Origin: CAYNVS01 sp964400725
GTDB lineage: Bacteria > Myxococcota_A > SURF-8 > CAYNVS01
Direction: 5' to 3'
DNA length: 56,702 nucleotides
NCBI GenBank assembly: GCA_964400725.1
Contig: CAYNVS010000020.1
Span: 1 to 56,702, forward strand
In this document: in pieces, positions 16,561 through 24,137 of the stretch
How positions within the stretch are numbered: the stretch's first letter is position 1
How the letters are laid out: the number at the start of each line of letters is the position of its first letter
The notes under the pieces: model-generated
Seen by the model: only the letters and a program-made list of their open reading frames with translations
Told to the model about the DNA's origin: nothing
The model's database searches: none
Translations under genes and position numbers: made by a program

Positions 16561-16824
16561 TCATTTTACTTGATTTTCAGGCGACTTCTGCCAGTTTAGG
16601 GTCGAGATCTTGTCTTTATCGGTAAGAGGCGTGTTCAAACCTTTTAAATAGTGCGCCGCGCGACCATTCACAAGAATGGTGGAACGCTCCAGTTCCTCCG
16701 TAAAGACGTCGCCAAATTCATCAGTTCCGCGCTGGATAAATTCTTTCACCGAGGCCACAGGCCAATTAAATTCGTGCGCGCCCATTTTTTTTGCCAATCT
16801 GAAATGGGGGTAGAATGTAGCCAT
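16561..16824 (-). CDS. MoaD/ThiS-like small protein linked to the tungsten oxidoreductase
   Basis: An 87-residue protein following the oxidoreductase gene after three bases; the SD for this gene (AGGAGGTAA) contains that gene's stop codon. Middle residues (EELERSTILVNGRAAHYLKG, then LNTPLTDKDKIS) resemble the beta-grasp fold of MoaD/ThiS sulfur carriers, and MoaD-like genes next to aldehyde ferredoxin oxidoreductases are known from anaerobes. The C-terminus is LNWQKSPENQVK, without the Gly-Gly tail needed for adenylation and sulfur transfer. It may act as a binding partner or chaperone rather than as a sulfur donor; the function is inferred from context. Confidence 0.7.
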   Translation of the reverse strand: MATFYPHFRLAKKMGAHEFNWPVASVKEFIQRGTDEFGDVFTEELERSTILVNGRAAHYLKGLNTPLTDKDKISTLNWQKSPENQVK

Positions 16825-16827
16825 TGG

Positions 16828-18714
16828 TTACCTCCTGATCTGCAAACGGTCAAGGGTTTTCTCGGTCGGTCTGCCGTTTGTATCCCAGCCTCTTGTTTTG
16901 TAATAGCGAGGCAGCATTTCAGACAGCGGAACGCCGCCTTTTTGCTCCTCAAACAACGGTTCGTTAAGAATGCGTCCCGGCAGCGTATCGTCTTTGGCCG
17001 TAACGCCTTCCCGCACGTTGAACAAACGTTCCATGTTGAAGTTGCGCTCTCCGGTTTCCAAGATGCGGCCTAATGTGTATTTCTCGCCGGTAACGTATCC
17101 TAAATAACGCTCGTACCACAGCACGGGCATGAAGGGCTTTAGTTTTAAAACTACTTGCATCAGCGGGCCGGAATTCTTCAGAACGGCCGCGAGTCCGCGG
17201 TAAACCGGACCTTGAGGGTTTAGTTCGCCGGCGATTGAAGGGATAACCGCGTAGGCGGAGAAGGTGCAGGTAATCATCGCATTAATAACCGCGATTAGAT
17301 TTTGCTGTAAAATAACGAACTCCGGTTTGGCTTTGACGGACAACGGATCAATCGAAAGAGCTCCCGTCGCCTCGAAGAACATGGTCGCTCCGTTGATGTG
17401 ATCGCCGCCGCGCGTGGCGGTCGCGTATTCAAGCCCCTGGCCGTAGCATCCGCGGGGGTCGTATCCGGCGATCTCAAGGCCTTTGACGTGAATGGCAAAA
17501 TCCTCTCCGCCGTATTTCTGGGAAAGGCGGCGCGAACCGTCAGCCAATTCTTCCCCGATGCCTCGCCGATAGGCGATGTCTTCAATGGCTTTTTCGATTC
17601 CTTTCACGTCTCCAAATTTCAGGCCGCTGCGCCAGACGCCGCGCTGCTCGGCCTCCATCGCCCAAGATAATGTTCCGCCCAAAGAAATCGTATCGAGTCC
17701 CATCTCGTCGGCTATTTCGTTAAATTGAACGACGGCGCCGAGGTCGAACACGCCGAGATTGCTTCCCATCAGCGCCAGCGTTTCATACTCGGGTCCTTTG
17801 GTCGTAGTTCCCGCATGTTCTCCTTTGAGGCGGCGAACAACCCTGCCGCAGTGAATTGGGCAAGCGGTGCAGCCGCCGCGTTTTTCAAGACATTCGTCCC
17901 GCATCTGTTCGCCGCTGATTTTCCAAGCCAGCTCGTGATTCCCCTTTTGGAAGTTAAGGGTGGGCAGGATATTGCGGCTGTTCGTAGCCATTACAAGGTT
18001 GGCGGTTCCAAGAGAAGGGAGAATGCCGCCCGTAACGGTGTGGTTGCCGTAGTAGTCCGCCAGCCATTTGTTCAGGTTTTTGAATTTTTCTGGATCGGCG
18101 ATTTCTACTTTCTTTTTTCCTTGGCAGACGACGGCTTTGAGTTTTTTTGAACCCATTACGGCGCCCATGCCAGAGCGCCCGACGACTCGGTCGTCGGAAA
18201 CGATAGCGGCGTAGAGAACCTGATTTTCGCCCGCTGGGCCGATGACGGCGGCGCGCGCTGCTTTGGGGAATTGTTTCTGAACTTCCTGCGCTTTCATACC
18301 CCAAAGATGAGCGGCGTCTTTAATTTCTGCCTTATCTTCCGTTACGTCAAGATAAACTGGACGGTCGGCTTTGCCGCGGATAATGATAAAATCATAACCC
18401 GTCCGTTTCATTGCGATGGCAAAATCCCCGCCGCATGCGCCGTTTCCCAATATTCCCGTCTGGGGAGATTTCGCGGCGACCGCAAAACGACAGGACTGCA
18501 GTCCGAAAGTTCCCGTGTACGGTCCGGTGCCGAACACCAGCGGGTTATCGGGGCCAAGCGGATCAATGCCCGGTTCGGTCATGTCATAGACCAGTCTTGC
18601 GCAATAGCCTTTGCCGCCGATGTAATGCTTGACTTCGTCGTTGAGCGGCATGGTTGTGCACGTCCCGCGGGACAAATCCACGTCCAAAATCCGACCCATA
18701 TATCCAAAGCTCAT
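16828..18714 (-). CDS. aor: Tungsten-dependent aldehyde:ferredoxin oxidoreductase
   Basis: A 628-residue enzyme that oxidises aldehydes to acids with ferredoxin, or runs in reverse, using a tungsto-bispterin and a [4Fe-4S] cluster. The N-terminus GYMGRILDVDLSRG and IGGKGYCARLVYD are family signatures. Cluster ligands are Cys282, Cys285 and Cys289 (CTACPIHC) plus Cys483, spaced as in the Pyrococcus enzyme (288, 291, 295, 494). GRSGMGAVMGSKKLKA is also typical. A start ten codons further up is possible, but ATG 18714 has AAAGGAG seven bases before it. It is flanked by cofactor genes on one side and by the MoaD-like gene and tupABC on the other, supporting tungsten use. Confidence 0.95.
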   Translation of the reverse strand: MSFGYMGRILDVDLSRGTCTTMPLNDEVKHYIGGKGYCARLVYDMTEPGIDPLGPDNPLVFGTGPYTGTFGLQSCRFAVAAKSPQTGILGNGACGGDFAIAMKRTGYDFIIIRGKADRPVYLDVTEDKAEIKDAAHLWGMKAQEVQKQFPKAARAAVIGPAGENQVLYAAIVSDDRVVGRSGMGAVMGSKKLKAVVCQGKKKVEIADPEKFKNLNKWLADYYGNHTVTGGILPSLGTANLVMATNSRNILPTLNFQKGNHELAWKISGEQMRDECLEKRGGCTACPIHCGRVVRRLKGEHAGTTTKGPEYETLALMGSNLGVFDLGAVVQFNEIADEMGLDTISLGGTLSWAMEAEQRGVWRSGLKFGDVKGIEKAIEDIAYRRGIGEELADGSRRLSQKYGGEDFAIHVKGLEIAGYDPRGCYGQGLEYATATRGGDHINGATMFFEATGALSIDPLSVKAKPEFVILQQNLIAVINAMITCTFSAYAVIPSIAGELNPQGPVYRGLAAVLKNSGPLMQVVLKLKPFMPVLWYERYLGYVTGEKYTLGRILETGERNFNMERLFNVREGVTAKDDTLPGRILNEPLFEEQKGGVPLSEMLPRYYKTRGWDTNGRPTEKTLDRLQIRR

Positions 18715-18788
18715 GGCTACGCTCCTTTCCTTGATAACATCCAAGGTTCAACAGTGTTTGTATTTTGTTTAACGGCCTTCCCTTACGG

Positions 18789-19739
18789 TTAGCGCCGCGC
18801 GCATTCCATTGCTATTCCCGTCGACGTTTCAAGAGCGTGCAACAGGACGGGAGTTACAATACCTAGTTGTTCTTTAACTGCTTTAGGGCTGCCCGACAGG
18901 TTCAGGATGATTGTCTGCCCTCGCTGTCCGGCTACCGCCCGCGACAGCATAGCGCGAGGGGTGTACGCCAGACCCGCCGCGCGTATGGCCTCCGCTATGC
19001 CCGGAATCGTTCGATCGCAAACCGCCTGCGTGGCTTCCGGCGTTACGTCGCGAGGCGACAATCCGGTTCCGCCGGTCGTTACGATTAAGTCGCATATTTT
19101 GTCGTCGCAGAGGTCGGCGAGTTTGCGTTCGATGGACTGCCTGTCGTCTGGAAGCATGCTTGATTCGACTAAAATTCCGTCGATATGAGCCTGAAGAATC
19201 TCGACCGCCAACGGCCCCGATTCATCCTCGCGCTCTCCGCGCGAACCTTTGTCGCTTAATGTTAATACCGCGAAACGGTAGCGGTCAAGCTGCGGATCGG
19301 TTGAAATAGCGTCTCCCGGCTTAACTATTCCGGATCTAATTACCCGCGCGAAAAGCCCGTCCACAGGCATGATACATTGACCGGTTTGTATTTGTATTTG
19401 ACATGGCTTAGGGCAATGCTTGCCGTGTTGAGTAATCTGGATTACAGCCCGCTCTCCGATATGCAGCCGACGCCCTATCGCGGCGTCTTTCCGGTCGATT
19501 CCTTTGGTTACAATGTTTTCGCCATAGGCGCCGGGCTCAAGACTCAACCCAGCGGCGCGCTGTTCGTCGATGCGTTCGCTCGCCAGCAGGCTAAGCTGAC
19601 GATGCCATGCGCCTGCGTGAATATCTCCGGCTACGCCGTGTCCGCGCAGCAATTCAATTGAATCCGCTGCTTTTTTGGGTCCGCGCGTCGCGCTTGCGCA
19701 CACCGAAATTACGCGGCCTGAAATTATTGAGTTTGTCAT
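18789..19739 (-). CDS. MOSC domain fused to MogA/MoaB molybdopterin adenylyltransferase
   Basis: A 316-residue two-domain protein. Residues 1-150 are a MOSC domain, with HGVAGDIHAGAWHRQLSLL, PGAYGENI and the cysteine-bearing HGKHCPKPCQI. MOSC domains occur in Mo-cofactor sulfurases and handle sulfur or cofactor. Residues 155-316 are a MogA/MoaB adenylyltransferase (AVLTLSDKGSRGEREDESGP, TTGGTGLSPRDVTPEAT, LNLSGSPKAVKEQL), which adenylates molybdopterin before metal insertion by MoeA. Its ATG overlaps the moaC stop by one base. This fusion joins the adenylation step to a possible cofactor-binding module. Confidence 0.92.
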   Translation of the reverse strand: MTNSIISGRVISVCASATRGPKKAADSIELLRGHGVAGDIHAGAWHRQLSLLASERIDEQRAAGLSLEPGAYGENIVTKGIDRKDAAIGRRLHIGERAVIQITQHGKHCPKPCQIQIQTGQCIMPVDGLFARVIRSGIVKPGDAISTDPQLDRYRFAVLTLSDKGSRGEREDESGPLAVEILQAHIDGILVESSMLPDDRQSIERKLADLCDDKICDLIVTTGGTGLSPRDVTPEATQAVCDRTIPGIAEAIRAAGLAYTPRAMLSRAVAGQRGQTIILNLSGSPKAVKEQLGIVTPVLLHALETSTGIAMECARR

Positions 19740-20227
19740 TATTTGTCGCCTCTCGTCTTGTCGTGGACGAAATGACCGCTTTTACCGCCTTCTTTTTCTT
19801 CAAGTCGCACTTTTTCAACGGTCATATATCTATCCGCGGATTTGACCATATCGTATATAGTCAGGGCGGCAATCGACGCCGCAACCAACGCTTCCATCTC
19901 GGCTCCGGTTTTGGCGTGGCAGCGAACTTCCGACCGGATTAAAACCGCGCTTGGTTCAAGCGTAAAATCGACGCTCACGGTATCGAGATTAAGCGGATGG
20001 CACAAAGGAATAAGCTCGGACGTACGCTTGGCCGCCATGATGCCGGCCAAACGAGCCGCTGCGAGAGCGTCTCCTTTGGGCAGGCCTCCGGAGCTTATCA
20101 GCTTAATAACTTCTTCGGTCGTGGACAGGCGGGCGCTGGCCGCAGCCCGGCGCAACGTAACGGGTTTTTCTCCTACGTCCACCATACGAGCGCGCCCTTG
20201 TTCGTCCACATGAGTCAGTCGGCTCAT
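19739..20227 (-). CDS. moaC: Cyclic pyranopterin monophosphate synthase MoaC
   Basis: A 162-residue protein covering the whole MoaC family: THVDEQGRARMVDVGEK at the N-terminus, KGDALAAARLAGIMAAKRT, IPLCHPL and the signature GAEMEALVAASIAALTIYDM with KSAD. It converts the MoaA product to cPMP, the second step of molybdopterin synthesis. Start and stop overlap the neighbouring genes by one base each (TAATG type), a tightly coupled operon. The last dozen residues (about 151-162) are a polar extension. Confidence 0.96.
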   Translation of the reverse strand: MSRLTHVDEQGRARMVDVGEKPVTLRRAAASARLSTTEEVIKLISSGGLPKGDALAAARLAGIMAAKRTSELIPLCHPLNLDTVSVDFTLEPSAVLIRSEVRCHAKTGAEMEALVAASIAALTIYDMVKSADRYMTVEKVRLEEKEGGKSGHFVHDKTRGDK

Positions 20228-21420
20228 TAGGGTTTCAACCTTTCAAATCTAACCGTATCTCCGACGTTTAGACGCGCATCCCCCTCCGGAAGATGCAGCA
20301 GGGCGTTGGAGCTTACGGGCGAAAAAAGGTCGGAAGAACCTTTTCCCTTCGCAGGAAGGATTTCCCAGTATTCGCCCGTCCATGTCGCTCGCGCCGGAAC
20401 GAAAAGAAAGCGGTCGCTGTTATATACAAGCGGCGCCGCCAGTTTTCCTATAAAGCGGTCAACCGACGCGGGCAAGCCCATCTTGCCGCGGATGGCGGCG
20501 CGCACGTAACGGTGAAAACATAAATGACTGCCCATCGGCGTGCCCGGCAGCCCGAAAATCAGGCTATTCTCTTTTGCCGCAAAAAACAGGGGCTTTCCCG
20601 GTTTCTGCCAGACTTTATGAAAAACTTCTTCGGCTCCCCACTTTTTCACCGCTATGGGAACGAGGTCATGTTTTCCCATCGAGACGCCGCCTGATAACAC
20701 GAAAATATCAATGTCCGAGAACGCCTCAAGCGTCTCCGCTAGTTTATCAAGAGAGTCTTCCGAATGGACGCGGCGTATGTCCCAAATTCCCGCTTCTTTC
20801 GCCAGCGCCTCCAACATTGGGCCGTTGGAATCGCGGATTTTCCCTTGGCTTGGCTGCGTTTCGCATCCCGTTACTTCGTCGCCTGTCGTTATGATTGCCA
20901 TAGAAGGCCGTTTCCATACCGCGACCTCTTTTTCGCCCAATGCGGCTAAGGCGGCGATGATTAGCGGCGTTATCTGCGTTCCGGCTTCAATTACGATTTG
21001 ACCGCGCGCGCATTCGCTTCCCTCGGCGGCAATATTCTGACCGGGCCGGATTGTTACGGGCAGGCGAACATCCTCGCCGTCGCGCCGCGTCCGCTCAAAC
21101 TGAACGACGGCTTCGCAGCCTTCGGGAACGGGAGCGCCGGTCATTATTTCAAGACATTCCCCAATAGGAGGCATTTGCGGCGTCCATGCTCCGGCGGCGA
21201 TTTCTCCGGTTACCCGCAGATTCGCGCCCGCATCCGACAAACGGACGGCGTATCCATCCATCATTGCGCGGTTAAAGGATGGAAAATTCTCATGGGACGC
21301 GATGGACTCCGCCGCGACGCAACCCGCCGCGTCGGCGATGGGAACTCGAACGGCTTCGCGCGGCAAAGCCCGGCTTATCACCCGCTCCAGAGCCTCTTCA
21401 TGCGAAATGCAGGGTTTCAC
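20227..21420 (-). CDS. moeA: Molybdopterin molybdenum/tungsten transferase MoeA
   Basis: A 397-residue MoeA. Recognisable segments are NFPSFNRAMMDGYAVR in domain I, IMTGAPVPEGCEAVVQFE, the central MoCF-binding domain with TGDEV, the signature LSGGVSMGKHDLV and LPGTPMGSHLCF, and a C-terminal beta domain. MoeA inserts the metal into adenylated molybdopterin made by the MogA-type protein encoded two genes downstream. In a tungsten-linked operon it may favour tungstate. It starts two bases after the moaA stop. Confidence 0.95.
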   Translation of the reverse strand: MKPCISHEEALERVISRALPREAVRVPIADAAGCVAAESIASHENFPSFNRAMMDGYAVRLSDAGANLRVTGEIAAGAWTPQMPPIGECLEIMTGAPVPEGCEAVVQFERTRRDGEDVRLPVTIRPGQNIAAEGSECARGQIVIEAGTQITPLIIAALAALGEKEVAVWKRPSMAIITTGDEVTGCETQPSQGKIRDSNGPMLEALAKEAGIWDIRRVHSEDSLDKLAETLEAFSDIDIFVLSGGVSMGKHDLVPIAVKKWGAEEVFHKVWQKPGKPLFFAAKENSLIFGLPGTPMGSHLCFHRYVRAAIRGKMGLPASVDRFIGKLAAPLVYNSDRFLFVPARATWTGEYWEILPAKGKGSSDLFSPVSSNALLHLPEGDARLNVGDTVRFERLKP

Positions 21421-21422
21421 GG

Positions 21423-22415
21423 TCAGCCTCCGATGATTGCCATTCTACGGTCGGGCCAAGACTGCCGCATAGGCTTTTTAGCTTCAATTATGGCGGCAAT
21501 GCGATGACGGAGGCCTTCGCGGTTTCCTTCGCGCAGTTCCTTTGCAAGGGACTCGCCATTATCTTGTCTAAGACATGTAAACAACATTCCGAACGAGTCC
21601 AAACGCAACCGGTCGCATGTCGAGCAAAATGGGCGCGATACGGCTGCAATAATTCCAAGATTGCGAATAATTTTGCCGTTCGTCAGGCTGTAGCGCATTG
21701 CGGTTCCCTGAACGCCAATCGGGTGAACGCTCGGATAATTCTTTTTAAGGATTTCGAGAGCTTCCGCGGCGGAGAGATGTTCGTTAGAATAAAGTCCCTG
21801 TCCGGGGCCGATAGGCATTAGTTCTATGAATCGCGGTTCGCAGCCGAGGCTGGACGCTAATTCAACCAGCTCCGCCAAATGGTCGCCGTTGTATGTCCTC
21901 AAAAGTACTGTATTTATTTTGGTTCCTGCAAAACCGGCGCTATTGAGGGCTTGGATGCCCTCGACAACTTGGCAAAGCGCGTCGGCTCCCGTGATAAGGC
22001 GGTAACGATCTCGACGCGGGCTGTCGAGACTCACGTTTACTCTATCCAAACCGGCGGATTTCAGGCTTTTAGCGTGTTGGGATAAATTTATGCCGTTGGT
22101 TGTAAGAGTAAGCTCGATATTCGGTAAATTTTCGCGAAGTCGGGCAATAAGCCTTATCAACTCGACCCTCAACAGCGGTTCTCCTCCGGTCAGGCGAAGC
22201 TTCCTGATTGGAATCAAGGCGTCGATTATTTGTAATAATTCAATGATTTCAGAATTGTTCAAAGGAAGAGCATGCTCTTTTATTTTGCAGCCTTGCGGGT
22301 TGCAATAAAGACAGCGCAAGTTGCAATTATCGGTCAACGAGAGCCGGATATATACCGACTTTTGCCCTGAAGTTTCAGGCGTCTCTCTTGAGTTTTGAAT
22401 TGAGCTCAGCTTCAT
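21423..22415 (-). CDS. moaA: GTP 3',8-cyclase MoaA
   Basis: A 330-residue radical SAM enzyme that starts molybdopterin synthesis from GTP. Cys31, Cys35 and Cys38 (CNLRCLYC) bind the SAM cluster; LRLTGGEPLLR is the SAM-binding segment. Cys264, Cys267 and Cys281 (FCSTCDRLRLDSFGMLFTC) bind the second [4Fe-4S] cluster that holds GTP. The C-terminal Gly-Gly (RMAIIGG) essential in MoaA is present. It is the first gene of the minus-strand cofactor/AOR/tup operon and is driven by a near-perfect promoter about 190 bases upstream. Confidence 0.97.
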   Translation of the reverse strand: MKLSSIQNSRETPETSGQKSVYIRLSLTDNCNLRCLYCNPQGCKIKEHALPLNNSEIIELLQIIDALIPIRKLRLTGGEPLLRVELIRLIARLRENLPNIELTLTTNGINLSQHAKSLKSAGLDRVNVSLDSPRRDRYRLITGADALCQVVEGIQALNSAGFAGTKINTVLLRTYNGDHLAELVELASSLGCEPRFIELMPIGPGQGLYSNEHLSAAEALEILKKNYPSVHPIGVQGTAMRYSLTNGKIIRNLGIIAAVSRPFCSTCDRLRLDSFGMLFTCLRQDNGESLAKELREGNREGLRHRIAAIIEAKKPMRQSWPDRRMAIIGG

Positions 22416-22499
22416 AAATTACCGTTTTAAATAGCTTTTCATCCGCCTTTTAGCGTCGAAATAGAAGCGATGCGACTTGCCTGCGCCGTAATAACAACG

Positions 22500-22520
22500 A
22501 TAAGAAAAGAGCTATAACCG
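22500..22520 (-). repeat. Intergenic repeat, diverged copy 4 (TTATAGC family)
   Basis: Minus strand reads CGGTTATAGCTCTTTTCTTAT, similar to copy 1 at 5578-5602 with several changes. It lies in the untranslated leader of moaA. Confidence 0.35.
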
Positions 22521-22606
22521 CTAAGCAACGAACCGTTTGCGCTTGGGCATAAAGGTCTTTGCATATTAGCTACAATACATTTCCCTATCGCCAGCATATC
22601 AAATTA

Positions 22607-22635
22607 ATTATACAGAAGGATAATTACAATGTCAA
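22607..22635 (-). promoter_or_regulatory. Consensus sigma-70 promoter of the moaA-tup operon
   Basis: On the minus strand TTGACA (22635-22630) and TATAAT (22612-22607) are both perfect and 17 bases apart. Such a promoter is expected to be strong and constitutive, or to be held by a repressor or by control in the long leader. Confidence 0.8.
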
Positions 22636-22727
22636 TAAACTGTGCAACCAGCTATCTTTTCAGCCGTTGAACTTTGCCTTACAACTGCGCCGTCGTCGTT
22701 GCGAAGTTGCTGCCGTATTTCTAAGTT

Positions 22728-22772
22728 AAAAAAAAGCCCGCGCAGGATTAAAAAATTATCCCGCGCGGGAGC
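22728..22772 (-). terminator. Rho-independent terminator of the lipoprotein gene
   Basis: On the minus strand CCCGCGCGGGAT and the near-complement ATCCTGCGCGGG flank an A/T loop and are followed by eight T residues. It lies just past the stop of the gene ending at 22794. Confidence 0.9.
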
Positions 22773-22793
22773 TTCTCGGCAAAATGGTTAATT

Positions 22794-23702
22794 TTAAATG
22801 GCTGCGCAGTTGCCGGTAACGTCGCAGGTCTCGTCTGGCCTGCATCCGCCGCAGACGCCGGTGCAGCCGTCGGAGCCGCAGGTCTTGCCAGTGCAGTCCG
22901 GAGTACAGGAGCCTCCCGTCAGGTCAAGTCTGCCTTCGCCAGTCGTGTTTAGCATTTGAACAATAACGCTGGCGGAGTCTTCATCATAGACGGCGAACGG
23001 CAACGATGGAACTATGTTTTGGTGCAGAGGAAGGCCGCCGACCGTAAAGGATTTAACCATTATATATCGTTGACCGCCGTACGGGAGCATTATTTTATTA
23101 TCAAGACTTGAGTCCTGCGAAGCGGCATGGGCGGGATTGCCGGAAGGAGCTCCGAGGTAGAATTTGGCTCCCGTCGGCACGCGTTGGCCGGTGAATGTAA
23201 CTTCAATATATGCGATGTCCGCAACGTGAAAATCGTTTTCAGGGAAACTGGCGGTTACCGAAACGCGTCCCCAAAGCTGCTGCACGGTTATGCCGCTAAC
23301 GTAAGTAATTTGACCGGCCGAGATGGTAATGTTATTTACCGTGGCGCTGGCCACCGTCATGTCTTCATCCGGTTCTCCGACCGCCGGTTTGCCTTGGAGC
23401 GTCAGCGTCAGACTCGTTCCGACCGGAATATTTACGAACTGTTGGTTTACAAAGGTTCCGTTTGTTACGTCGAACGTGCGAGTGAAAGACGGCGACGTGT
23501 CGAGATTAACGGTCAATCTGTCGAAATAAGGCGCCGCCCACAAACCTATTTGCAGACCGCCGGTGCCCGGCGAGCAGTTCGAGCAGGGAAGCTGGGTTAT
23601 TTTAGCGTTATCCGGCGTCTTGATTCCCTCGCTTCCGCAAGAGAATGCCGCGAATCCCATCGCCGCAATTATTAGAGCCGCTGCAATAATTTTTCTGTTC
23701 AT
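22794..23702 (-). CDS. Cys-rich surface lipoprotein, paralogue of the 33.3-35.3 kb protein
   Basis: A 302-residue lipoprotein of unknown function with lipobox AAFSC (Cys22). After PCSNCSPGTGGL comes a beta-rich domain of about 230 residues, then a Cys-rich tail (about 268-300) with spacing C-x3-C-x3-C-x4-C-x3-C-x2-C (CTPDCTGKTCGSDGCTGVCG). The first ~265 residues match the N-terminal domain of the larger lipoprotein at 33323-35332 almost segment for segment (GLWAAPYFDRLTV, NNITISAGQITYVSG, APSGNPA). Likely role is outer-membrane surface binding or structure; no catalytic motif is seen. It has a good ribosome site (AAGGAG) and its own terminator. Confidence 0.85.
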   Translation of the reverse strand: MNRKIIAAALIIAAMGFAAFSCGSEGIKTPDNAKITQLPCSNCSPGTGGLQIGLWAAPYFDRLTVNLDTSPSFTRTFDVTNGTFVNQQFVNIPVGTSLTLTLQGKPAVGEPDEDMTVASATVNNITISAGQITYVSGITVQQLWGRVSVTASFPENDFHVADIAYIEVTFTGQRVPTGAKFYLGAPSGNPAHAASQDSSLDNKIMLPYGGQRYIMVKSFTVGGLPLHQNIVPSLPFAVYDEDSASVIVQMLNTTGEGRLDLTGGSCTPDCTGKTCGSDGCTGVCGGCRPDETCDVTGNCAAI

Positions 23703-24070
23703 TTTTCTCTCCTTGGTTTATTGAGTTAAGCGATTACGATTTCAAAAACAATCTTCATCTCTTTGTTTCCGCGCAACCTATCGAACGCAATACGTCTTTC
23801 TCGCTGCAATAGTCTGTATGCCGAGTCGTTTTCTCCCGATCCACGATTCCATATAAACGCTTTCGCGCGAATCCTACAATTGGCAAAAATACGAAATTTA
23901 AATACGTAAAAGTACTTACGGGAAACGACGGCAAATTGTTAGGCCGGCTTTAACGCTTCGGTATTGTTTTAATTTTTTCGCTGGTAAGTTTTATCGCGCT
24001 TAGAGCCGGTGCTTTAAATCTCAAAAAGGGAAAAGTTTTTATTAGCGTCGAGGCGTTTAACGCAATCTCC
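23703..24070. other. Divergent control region
   Basis: About 370 bases without a gene between the lipoprotein (-) and the response regulator promoter (+). It holds the bipartite motif at 23877-23908 and is AT-rich near 24060-24130. No structured RNA is recognised. Confidence 0.5.
23877..23908 (-). promoter_or_regulatory. Shared bipartite motif, site A
   Basis: Minus strand reads TACGTATT, 8 bases, GTATTTTTGCC, then AATTG. Sites B (35458-35501) and C (27388-27420) carry the same two halves. It lies about 175 bases before the lipoprotein start at 23702. Confidence 0.55.
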
Positions 24071-24099
24071 TTGACAGTATAAATATGAACTTTTATATT
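24071..24099 (+). promoter_or_regulatory. Sigma-70 promoter of the response regulator gene
   Basis: TTGACA (24071-24076) and TATATT (24094-24099) are separated by 17 bases, about 40 bases before the ATG at 24138. Confidence 0.75.
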
Positions 24100-24137
24100 A
24101 AATTCATATTTAGTTAAAATTTACTTGAGATTTATTA

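Larger units (their letters stand above)
22416..22727 (-). other. Leader and promoter region of the moaA operon
   Basis: About 310 bases with no gene. On the minus strand it carries the promoter at 22607-22635 and a leader of about 185 bases before moaA. I could not match the leader to the consensus of the Moco riboswitch. A diverged copy of the TTATAGC repeat lies in it at 22500-22520. Confidence 0.5.

Noticed and set aside
22416..22600. Moco riboswitch in the moaA leader
   Set aside because: I could not recognise the conserved core of the Moco RNA in the leader.
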